DNA of 5,586 bases, from positions 1 to 5,586 of the forward strand of contig JAPYSD010000264.1 in assembly GCA_029936705.1 (NCBI GenBank). The letters are read 5' to 3'. This stretch comes from Croceicoccus sp. (GTDB taxonomy: Bacteria; Pseudomonadota; Alphaproteobacteria; Sphingomonadales; Sphingomonadaceae). Within the stretch, counting starts at the first letter, position 1; every line of letters begins with the position of its first letter. Both the position numbers and the translations under genes were made by a program. The notes beneath the pieces are model-generated. The model ran no database searches. It saw only the letters and a list, made by a program, of their open reading frames with translations, and was not told the origin of the DNA. Of this stretch, positions 1 to 5,112 are shown one piece after another.

Positions 1-94
1 CGCCCAGCATGGTGATGGTCTTGATGTCGGCCTGGATACCCGCGCCGCCCGAACTGTCGGACCCGGCGATGACCAGTATGCGCGGCGTCGTCAT
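1..94 (-). CDS. thiD: Hydroxymethylpyrimidine/phosphomethylpyrimidine kinase ThiD, N-terminal fragment cut by window edge
   Basis: ThiD phosphorylates 4-amino-5-hydroxymethyl-2-methylpyrimidine (HMP) and then HMP-phosphate in the cytoplasm, supplying the pyrimidine half of thiamine. Only the first 31 codons are visible. They begin MTTPRILVIAGSDSSGG and run through AGIQADIKT, the glycine-rich N-terminal signature of the ribokinase-like ThiD family; the E. coli enzyme has AGTDPSGGAGIQADLKT at the same place. The ATG lies inside the end of the upstream DUF1272 gene (ATGA overlap), and no Shine-Dalgarno sequence is evident, so translation probably depends on coupling to that gene. A related ribokinase-family kinase such as PdxK/PdxY is less likely given the exact motif. 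The rest of the gene, including the catalytic and ATP-binding residues, lies outside the window. Confidence 0.9.
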   Translation of the reverse strand, partial: MTTPRILVIAGSDSSGGAGIQADIKTITMLG

Positions 95-294
95 TTGCGG
101 GCCAGGTGATCCTGCACGTGCCTGCTGCGCGTGGGCCGGTCGGTCAGCTCGCCGTCGCAATTGGGGCAGGTGTCGTCCAGCGCCTCGGCACATGGGGCGC
201 AAAAGGTGCATTCCAGGCTGCAGATGAAGGCACCATGCGCCTCGGCAGGCAGCGCCTCGCCGCAGCGTTCGCACGATACGCGCATTTCCAGCAT
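91..294 (-). CDS. DUF1272 family small cysteine-rich, probable zinc-binding protein
   Basis: This 67-residue protein has no known function. Its eight cysteines are spaced as CxxC (8, 11), C25, C29xxC32xxC35 and CxxC (43, 46), which looks like two four-cysteine zinc sites of treble-clef or RING-like type. The opening MLEMR, the central ECTFC (residues 28-32) and CPNCDGEL (43-50) match what I recall of the DUF1272 family, and the length is normal for it. The C-terminal tail (51-67) is basic and hydrophilic. There is no signal peptide or membrane segment, so it should be cytoplasmic. The start codon shares one base with the glmM stop (TGATG), and GGGAG sits 7 bases upstream. The stop overlaps the thiD start by 4 bases. 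The tight coupling suggests co-expression with glmM and thiD; a functional link to either is unproven. Confidence 0.87.
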   Translation of the reverse strand: MLEMRVSCERCGEALPAEAHGAFICSLECTFCAPCAEALDDTCPNCDGELTDRPTRSRHVQDHLARK

Positions 295-1625
295 CAGTTC
301 GCTCCCACCGCGTCGCAGATCGCGTCGACCACGCTGTTGACTTCGCCCTCGTCGTCGCCCTCGGCCATGACGCGGATGACGGGTTCGGTCCCCGACTTGC
401 GGATCACCAGCCGCCCGCGCCCTTCCAGCTGCGCCTCGGCATCGGCGATCAGCTTGCGGACCGCGTCGGTTTCCAGCGGATTGCCCGCGAAGCGCACGTT
501 CTTCAGCACCTGCGGGACCGGGTCGAACAGGTGCAGCATCTCGCTCGCCCGCTTGCCCGATCCGACCAATGCGGCCAGCACCTGCAGCGCCGCGACCGTA
601 CCATCGCCCGTGGTCGCGTGGTCGAGCAGGATCATGTGGCCCGATTGCTCGCCGCCCACGTTGAAGCCGCCGCTGCGCATCTTTTCCAGCACATAGCGGT
701 CGCCGACCGCGGTGCGGACCAGCGACAGCCCTTCGCCCTCGAGGAAGCGTTCCAGCCCGAGATTGCTCATCACCGTGGCCACCACGCCGCCGCCGCGCAG
801 CCGCCCGTCGCAATTCCAGTCGCGCCCGATCAGCGCCATGATCTGGTCGCCGTCGACCGTGCGGCCCTTTTCGTCGACCACGATCAGCCGGTCGGCATCG
901 CCATCCAGCGCGATGCCGATATCCGCGCTCTCGGCCACCACGCGGTCCTGCAGCGCCCTGGGGCTGGTCGATCCGACGCCGTCGTTGATGTTCAGGCCGT
1001 TGGGCTCCACGCCCATCGACACCACCTCGGCCCCCAGTTCCCACAGCGCGGGAGGCGTCACGTCATAGGCCGCGCCGTTCGCGCAATCGACCACGATCTT
1101 CAGCCCGTCGAGCCGCATATCGGTCGCCAGCGAGTTCTTGACCGCGTGGATATAGCGCCCGCGCGCATCGTCGATCCGCCGCGCGCGGCCGATGTCCTTG
1201 GACGGTACCAGCAGCTGTTCCTGGTCCAGCATCATCTCGACCGCCAGTTCGTCCTCGTCCGACAGCTTGAAGCCGTCGGGGCCGAACAGCTTGATGCCGT
1301 TGTCCTCGAACGGATTGTGGCTGGCCGAGATCATCACGCCCAGGTCCGCGCGCATCGAACGCGCCAGCAGCGCGACCGCGGGGGTGGGCATCGGGCCCAG
1401 CAGCACCACGTCCATCCCCACGCTGGTAAAGCCCGCCACCATCGCGCTTTCCATCATGTAGCCCGACAGGCGGGTGTCCTTGCCGATGACCACGCGGTGC
1501 TTGTGGGCGCCGCGCAGGAAATAGGTACCGGCCGCCTGGCCCACCTTCATCGCCATGCTGGCGGTCATGTTGCCCGCGTTGGTGCGCCCGCGAATGCCGT
1601 CGGTGCCGAAATATTTACGTCCCAA
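294..1625 (-). CDS. glmM: Phosphoglucosamine mutase GlmM
   Basis: GlmM converts glucosamine-6-phosphate to glucosamine-1-phosphate in the cytoplasm, leading to UDP-GlcNAc for peptidoglycan and lipopolysaccharide. The 443-residue protein matches the family length (E. coli about 445) and is intact. Visible landmarks are the N-terminal RKYFGTDGIRGR (3-14), the phosphoserine loop ISASHNP with Ser102 as the phosphorylated catalytic residue, the Mg2+ loop DGDADR (241-246), the sugar-recognition motif GEQSGH (325-330) and the phosphate-binding loop RKSGTEPVIRV (409-419). SASHNP and GEQSGH favour GlmM over PgcA or ManB-type mutases. The start is TTG: no ATG or GTG lies between it and an upstream in-frame stop, the KYFGTDGIRG N-terminus begins right after it, and GAAGG sits 8 bases before it. 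It leads a glmM-DUF1272-thiD operon and is divergent from the symporter gene. Activation would require Ser102 phosphorylation, as known for the family. Confidence 0.97.
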   Translation of the reverse strand: MGRKYFGTDGIRGRTNAGNMTASMAMKVGQAAGTYFLRGAHKHRVVIGKDTRLSGYMMESAMVAGFTSVGMDVVLLGPMPTPAVALLARSMRADLGVMISASHNPFEDNGIKLFGPDGFKLSDEDELAVEMMLDQEQLLVPSKDIGRARRIDDARGRYIHAVKNSLATDMRLDGLKIVVDCANGAAYDVTPPALWELGAEVVSMGVEPNGLNINDGVGSTSPRALQDRVVAESADIGIALDGDADRLIVVDEKGRTVDGDQIMALIGRDWNCDGRLRGGGVVATVMSNLGLERFLEGEGLSLVRTAVGDRYVLEKMRSGGFNVGGEQSGHMILLDHATTGDGTVAALQVLAALVGSGKRASEMLHLFDPVPQVLKNVRFAGNPLETDAVRKLIADAEAQLEGRGRLVIRKSGTEPVIRVMAEGDDEGEVNSVVDAICDAVGAN

Positions 1626-1633
1626 GTCGAATG

Positions 1634-1638
1634 CCTTC
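1634..1638 (-). promoter_or_regulatory. Shine-Dalgarno sequence deciding the TTG start of glmM
   Basis: GAAGG is followed by 8 bases and then TTG. It supports initiation at TTG rather than at the upstream in-frame CTG, which overlaps the ribosome binding site itself. Confidence 0.65.
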
Positions 1639-1692
1639 AGATCGGATCAAGCGTCTTGCGCGAGTGGCCGCGCGGCTGCATGGAAACTCTCC

Positions 1693-1709
1693 CATGAATT
1701 CGCTTCATG
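1693..1709. repeat. Inverted repeat CATGAA-N5-TTCATG, possible operator or leader hairpin
   Basis: The two 6-base arms are perfect inverted repeats separated by TTCGC. It lies 50 bases before the symporter ATG, in a divergent promoter region where an operator for a local regulator would be expected. It could equally form a small hairpin in the symporter leader RNA, or be chance. Confidence 0.3.
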
Positions 1710-1758
1710 TCACCTGCGGCCTGCGCAGGAAAGGGGGACCATCATTCCAGACGACGCC

Positions 1759-3054
1759 ATGCAGCACCAGCCGGACGCGAAACCGCGTCATTCGGCTACG
1801 CTGGAGACGCCCGATATCCGCATGCCGACATGGCTGACGCTGGGGGGATTGCTGGCGGGCATCGTGCTGGGCACCGCGTCGCGGGGAACGGGCGGAGAGG
1901 GGTGGATCGAACAGATCCTGAGTCCTGTCGGCACGCTGTGGCTGAACGCGTTGCAGATCACGATCGTGCCGCTGGTCGCGTCGCTGGTGATCACCGGCAT
2001 GATGCACATGGCGCGCGCGGCGCAGGCGGGGCGCATGGCGGCGCTGACGCTGGGCACCTTCGCCGCGATCCTGGTGACGGGCGCGGTCATGGCCGCGTTC
2101 CTGACGCCCGCGATCCTGGCGGCCTTTCCGGTGCCCGCCGGCGTGGCCGAGGGTTTCGCCGCCGACCTTGCAAATGTAGAGGCAGGGCCGCTGCCCGCGT
2201 TCGGCGATTTCCTGACATCGTTCATTCCCACCAACATCATCGCCGCCGCGGCCGAGACCGCGATGATACCGGTGGTGATCTTCGCGGCCGCCCTGGCCGT
2301 GGCGGCGACCCGGCTGGGGCCGGTGCAGCGCGACGCCATCGCGCTGTTCTTCGCCAGCATCGCCAATGCCATGCTGGTCATCATCGGCTGGGTGCTGCGG
2401 GTTGCCCCGCTTGGCGTGTTCGCGCTGGGCGCGCGGCTGGGGGCGAATGTCGGGCTGACCGCGGTGGCGACGCTGGGGCATTATATCCTGGTCGTATCGT
2501 CCGTCGGCATGGCGATATTCGCGGCCGCCTATCTGATCGCGGCCATCAAGGGGAGGGCGGGCTTCCCCGCCTTCGTCCGCGCCATCCTGCCCTCGCAGGC
2601 CGTGGCGCTGTCGACGCAGAGCTCGCTCGCCAGCCTGCCGCCGATGCTGGCCGCGGCGCGGCGGCTGGGCATTGCCGAGGATACGGCGGATTTCGTGCTG
2701 CCCATGGCGGTGACCGTGTTCCGCGCGACCGGTCCGGCCATGAACCTGGCGGTCGCGATCTATACCGCGCACCTGCTGGGCATCGACATCACCGCCTCGG
2801 CCATCTTCGCGGGGATCGTCGTCGCCTCGCTCACCACGCTGGGTTCGGCATCGCTGCCGGGATCGATCAGCTTCGTTTCCGCGATCGGCCCGATTTCCAT
2901 TGCCATGGGCCTGCCGGTCGCGCCGCTGGCGATCCTGGTCGCGGTCGAGGTGCTGCCCGACATCATTCGCACCATCGCCAACGTGACGATGAATGTTGCG
3001 GTAACCGGCGCGATCGATCGCCATGCGCCCGTCACGGCCCCCGATCGCGCATGA
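1759..3054 (+). CDS. Dicarboxylate/amino-acid:cation symporter (SDF family), divergent substrate site
   Basis: This is an inner-membrane secondary transporter of the GltP/DctA family, expected to import a dicarboxylate or amino acid with Na+ or H+. It has 431 residues, normal for the family. About 22 hydrophilic residues precede the first membrane helix (MPTWLTLGGLLAGIVLG, 22-38), followed by the family's pattern of long hydrophobic segments. The hairpin-1 serine region is STQSSLASLP (285-294), and a hairpin-2-like LGSASLPGS lies at 361-369. The C-terminal transport helix carries D401, R404 and N408 (PDIIRTIANV), equivalent to D394, R397 and N401 of GltPh. Unusually, the helix-7 NMDGT motif is replaced by RATGP (322-326), and the GltPh D405 position is Asn412. 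The substrate and coupling ion therefore cannot be inferred. The ATG follows AGGAAAGGGGGA at a long spacing of about 20 bases; a start at the in-frame ATT (1744) or at ATG 1822 remains possible. No terminator is evident after the stop. Confidence 0.85.
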   Translation: MQHQPDAKPRHSATLETPDIRMPTWLTLGGLLAGIVLGTASRGTGGEGWIEQILSPVGTLWLNALQITIVPLVASLVITGMMHMARAAQAGRMAALTLGTFAAILVTGAVMAAFLTPAILAAFPVPAGVAEGFAADLANVEAGPLPAFGDFLTSFIPTNIIAAAAETAMIPVVIFAAALAVAATRLGPVQRDAIALFFASIANAMLVIIGWVLRVAPLGVFALGARLGANVGLTAVATLGHYILVVSSVGMAIFAAAYLIAAIKGRAGFPAFVRAILPSQAVALSTQSSLASLPPMLAAARRLGIAEDTADFVLPMAVTVFRATGPAMNLAVAIYTAHLLGIDITASAIFAGIVVASLTTLGSASLPGSISFVSAIGPISIAMGLPVAPLAILVAVEVLPDIIRTIANVTMNVAVTGAIDRHAPVTAPDRA

Positions 3055-3100
3055 TGATTTCAAAATCCTGCCCGAAATACCGTTCTCGCAACTCAATCGG

Positions 3101-3131
3101 CCCTTGTGGATTGGTATAACGAGCCCCAAGT
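3101..3131 (+). promoter_or_regulatory. Candidate RpoH-type promoter for sodB
   Basis: CCCTTG (3101-3106) matches the CNCTTG -35 of alphaproteobacterial heat-shock sigma factors. After 17 bases comes CCCCAAGT (3124-3131), one mismatch from the sigma-32 -10 consensus CCCCATNT. Transcription would start near 3138, leaving a short leader that includes the AGGAG ribosome binding site. A sigma-70-like TATAAC (3115-3120) lies between the two boxes but has no good -35 at 16-18 bases. This rests on motif matching only. Confidence 0.35.
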
Positions 3132-3150
3132 CCCTCCCCGCGAGATCAAC

Positions 3151-3155
3151 AGGAG
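3151..3155 (+). promoter_or_regulatory. Strong ribosome binding site of sodB
   Basis: AGGAG lies 7 bases before ATG 3163. It fixes the sodB start and excludes the in-frame ATG at 3106, which would add 19 residues not seen in superoxide dismutases. Confidence 0.9.
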
Positions 3156-3162
3156 AAAACAC

Positions 3163-3780
3163 ATGGCAATTGCCTTTCCCGACCTTCCCTATTCCCACGA
3201 TGCGCTGAGCCCGGCGATCTCGGACGAGACGCTGAAGACGCACCACGGCAAGCATCACAAGGCCTATGTCGACAAGACGAACGCCGCGATCGAAGGCACC
3301 GACATGGCCGGCTCTTCGCTGGAAGAGATCATCGCCAGCGCCGATTCCAAGGGCGACAAGGGCCTGTTCAACAACTCGGCGCAGAGCTGGAACCACGCGT
3401 TCTACTGGCATTCGATGACGCCCAGCGGCGGCAAGCCCTCGGGCGACCTGGCAGCGGCCATCGACAGCGCCTTCGGCTCGGCCGACGCTTTGATCGAGAA
3501 GCTGCAGTCGGCAGGCGCCGGCCACTTCGCCAGCGGCTGGGTGTGGCTCGCCGCGGATTCGAGCGATAAGCTCTCGATCGAGGAAACGCACGATGCGGGC
3601 ACGCTCGCCATCGGCGGCAAGAACCCGCTGCTCACGCTCGACGTGTGGGAGCACGCCTACTACCTCGACCACAAGAACGTGCGCCCGGATTACCTGAAGG
3701 CCGTCACCACCGGCCACATCAACTGGGATTTCGCGGCCGAGAACATGGCCCGCGGCAGCACCTGGAAGTATCCTTCGTAA
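3163..3780 (+). CDS. sodB: Superoxide dismutase, iron type (SodB)
   Basis: SodB converts superoxide to oxygen and hydrogen peroxide; with no signal peptide, it should be cytoplasmic. The 205 residues are close to the family norm. The four metal ligands are H27 (in THHGKHH), H78 (in QSWNHAFYW), D160 and H164 (in LDVWEHAYY). Y35 corresponds to the second-shell Tyr34. The second-shell glutamine comes from Q74 in FNNSAQ, and the position that carries Gln in Mn enzymes is Ala in HDAGT (143-147); both are Fe-SOD features, so iron is the likely metal, though cambialistic activity cannot be excluded. Compared with E. coli SodB there is a short insertion around 61-67 (DSKGDKG). The start is fixed by AGGAG 7 bases upstream. 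The gene is probably monocistronic: it has its own 108-base upstream gap and a strong terminator. Its convergent neighbour is the AI-2E family gene. Confidence 0.97.
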   Translation: MAIAFPDLPYSHDALSPAISDETLKTHHGKHHKAYVDKTNAAIEGTDMAGSSLEEIIASADSKGDKGLFNNSAQSWNHAFYWHSMTPSGGKPSGDLAAAIDSAFGSADALIEKLQSAGAGHFASGWVWLAADSSDKLSIEETHDAGTLAIGGKNPLLTLDVWEHAYYLDHKNVRPDYLKAVTTGHINWDFAAENMARGSTWKYPS

Positions 3781-3812
3781 GGACGCGCGTCAGAACTGAC
3801 GACAGCAACAAG

Positions 3813-3840
3813 GGGCCGGGCGGAAACGTCCGGTCCTTTT
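3813..3840 (+). terminator. Intrinsic terminator of sodB
   Basis: A 10-base-pair stem GGGCCGGGCG / CGTCCGGTCC closes a GAAA tetraloop and is followed directly by TTTT. All ten pairs form in the plus-strand RNA, two of them as G-U wobbles. In the minus-strand RNA the same two positions become A-C mismatches and no comparable U-tract follows, so the element should act mainly on sodB transcripts rather than on the convergent gene. Confidence 0.88.
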
Positions 3841-3843
3841 GCG

Positions 3844-5058
3844 TCAGTCGCGCTCTTCGTCTTCCGGCTGGACGAACAGCGGCTCTCCGAACAGGAAGCC
3901 GACGATATTGGGATGGCCCAGGTGCTGGAAGATCGCGATCAGCGTGATCAGGATCGGCACCGACAACAGCGCGCCCAGCACGCCCCAGATCCAGGTGAAA
4001 TAGCTGATCGCGATCAGGATCAGCACCGGGTTCACGGTAAAGCGCTTGCCCAGGATGGCGGGCGTCACGACATTCGCCTCGACCGCGTGCAGGCCGAGAT
4101 AGGCGCCCGCGGGCACCAGGCCCAGCAGCAGGGTTTCCGCCGTGCCCATGCCGACCAGCAGCAGGATGCCGGTCATGATCAGCGGCCCGACATAGGGCAG
4201 GAAATTCAGCAGCGCGGCCAGCCCGCCCCACATCACCGGCGCGTCCAGCCCCAGCGCCCATGCACCCAGCGCGGCGACCACGCCGACGCCCGCGTTGATG
4301 AGGCCGACGGTCAGGATATAGCTTGCCACCCGGTCCTGCACGTCGCGGATCGCACGCGCGGCACGCAGCGAGGACGTGAACTCCGCCCTCTCGAGCAGCA
4401 GCCGGCGGCGCAGGCGCACGCGTGCCTCGATCATGAAGAACGCCATCAGGAAGGTCAGCAGCGTTTCCAGCACCAGCATCGGCGTCGCCAGCGCAACTCG
4501 CTCCACCATGGAAGGGGTCGCGAGCACGACTTCGCGCGCGCTGGTGCGGCCCGCCAGTTGCCCCAGACGTCGGTTGAGGTCGTTGATCCAGTCGAGCTGT
4601 CCGCGAAACTGCGTGAACGATTCGTCGATCGACGCGACCAGCTGCGGCACCCGGTCGAACAGGGCGATGGCGGGGTTGAGGATGGTGGCAAGCGCGATCA
4701 CCACGATGGCGATGAACACGATCACCGCCATGAACGATGCGATGATATTGGGCAGACCCATGCGCGAAAGGCTGTCGGCCAGCGGCGACAGCACGATCGT
4801 CAGCACCAGAGCCGTCACCAGCGGCAGGAACAGCACCGAACCGATCGACAGCACGAAGGGCAACGCCAGAAACAGGCCCACGCCCAAGATCAGCAACAGC
4901 CCCGATGCCAGGCGATTGAGGTCGCGCGATACCCAGATGACGGTGCGGCTCGATGGGCCGTCACCGCCACTGTCGATATCGAAACGGTCGATCAAAACCG
5001 GCTCGGCATTGGTGCCGTCCGGTGTCGTATCGGCTCTGGGTTCGGCAGAATTGTCCAT
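3844..5058 (-). CDS. AI-2E family transporter (TqsA/PerM-like membrane protein)
   Basis: This 404-residue inner-membrane protein belongs to the family named after E. coli TqsA, an autoinducer-2 exporter. Most members have unknown substrates and some are reported as ion antiporters, so the family name should not be read as a function. A hydrophilic acidic N-terminus (1-45) precedes hydrophobic segments near 50-72, 74-95, 108-130, 193-211, 247-272, 277-302, 305-325 and 343-376. Segments 4 and 5 are separated by a basic stretch (RVRLRRRLLLER, 213-224), and a soluble loop lies at about 135-190. The family signature WGGLAALLNFLPYVGPLI is at 277-294, and the VVTPAILGKRFTVNPVLILI region (330-349) is also typical. 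The acidic tail (PEDEERD) ends 3 bases from the sodB terminator. The ATG has only a weak G-rich ribosome binding region (GGGGGG). The gene lies 43 bases downstream of ecfG in the same direction with no terminator between, so it may be co-transcribed or use the candidate EcfG promoter. Confidence 0.88.
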   Translation of the reverse strand: MDNSAEPRADTTPDGTNAEPVLIDRFDIDSGGDGPSSRTVIWVSRDLNRLASGLLLILGVGLFLALPFVLSIGSVLFLPLVTALVLTIVLSPLADSLSRMGLPNIIASFMAVIVFIAIVVIALATILNPAIALFDRVPQLVASIDESFTQFRGQLDWINDLNRRLGQLAGRTSAREVVLATPSMVERVALATPMLVLETLLTFLMAFFMIEARVRLRRRLLLERAEFTSSLRAARAIRDVQDRVASYILTVGLINAGVGVVAALGAWALGLDAPVMWGGLAALLNFLPYVGPLIMTGILLLVGMGTAETLLLGLVPAGAYLGLHAVEANVVTPAILGKRFTVNPVLILIAISYFTWIWGVLGALLSVPILITLIAIFQHLGHPNIVGFLFGEPLFVQPEDEERD

Positions 5059-5086
5059 GGCGGCCCCCCGACCGGCTCTAATCCCA

Positions 5087-5112
5087 CACGATAGACGCGA
5101 ATCAGTTGTTCC
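5087..5112 (-). promoter_or_regulatory. Candidate EcfG (general stress) promoter for the AI-2E family gene
   Basis: Reading the minus strand, GGAAC (5112-5108) is followed by 17 bases and CGTG (5090-5087). The consensus for EcfG-type sigma factors is GGAAC-N16/17-CGTT, so the -35 is perfect, the spacing is allowed and the -10 has one mismatch. The -35 overlaps the last codons of ecfG. A start a few bases after the -10 would give a leader of about 20 bases before the transporter ATG. Confidence 0.4.

Larger units (their letters stand above)
1626..1758. other. Divergent intergenic region between glmM and the symporter gene
   Basis: These 133 bases must hold the promoters for both the glmM operon (leftward) and the symporter (rightward), unless either is transcribed from inside the other gene. 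I see no convincing -35/-10 pair for either direction. The region contains an inverted repeat CATGAA-N5-TTCATG (1693-1709), a perfect 10-base palindrome CCTGCGCAGG (1720-1729), and a purine-rich AGGAAAGGGGGA (1728-1739) that is the likely ribosome binding region of the symporter. No sizeable conserved-looking ORF lies here. Confidence 0.5.

Noticed and set aside
91..1044. A 317-codon minus-strand frame suggesting a long protein ending in the DUF1272 domain
   Set aside because: The upstream 250 codons lie out of frame inside glmM and are Arg/Gly-rich. The conserved MLEMR start and ribosome binding site show that the gene begins at 294.
531..1697. A 388-codon plus-strand frame antisense to glmM
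   Set aside because: The product is a His/Gln/Arg-rich low-complexity shadow, while glmM on the other strand has every catalytic motif intact.
1555..1758. An N-terminal extension of the symporter back to an ATG inside glmM
   Set aside because: The extra 68 residues overlap the glmM start region antisense and show no membrane or family character.
3055..3070. Short inverted repeat GATTT-CA-AAATC after the symporter stop as a terminator
   Set aside because: The arms are 5 bases and AT-rich with a 2-base loop and no U-tract, so it is not a credible terminator.
3106..3162. An upstream in-frame ATG giving SodB 19 more residues
   Set aside because: AGGAG lies immediately before ATG 3163, and MAIAFPDLPY is the normal SodB N-terminus. 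The extension is charged and does not look like a signal peptide.
1705..3717. A 670-codon open frame on the minus strand across the symporter and sodB genes
   Set aside because: Its translation is rich in Arg, Gly, His and Asp with no domain texture, and it runs antisense through two clearly recognised genes. It is a GC-rich shadow frame.
3913..5094. A 393-codon plus-strand frame antisense to the AI-2E family gene
   Set aside because: Same shadow composition (Gln, His, Arg, Asp), with no recognisable fold and opposite a genuine membrane protein.
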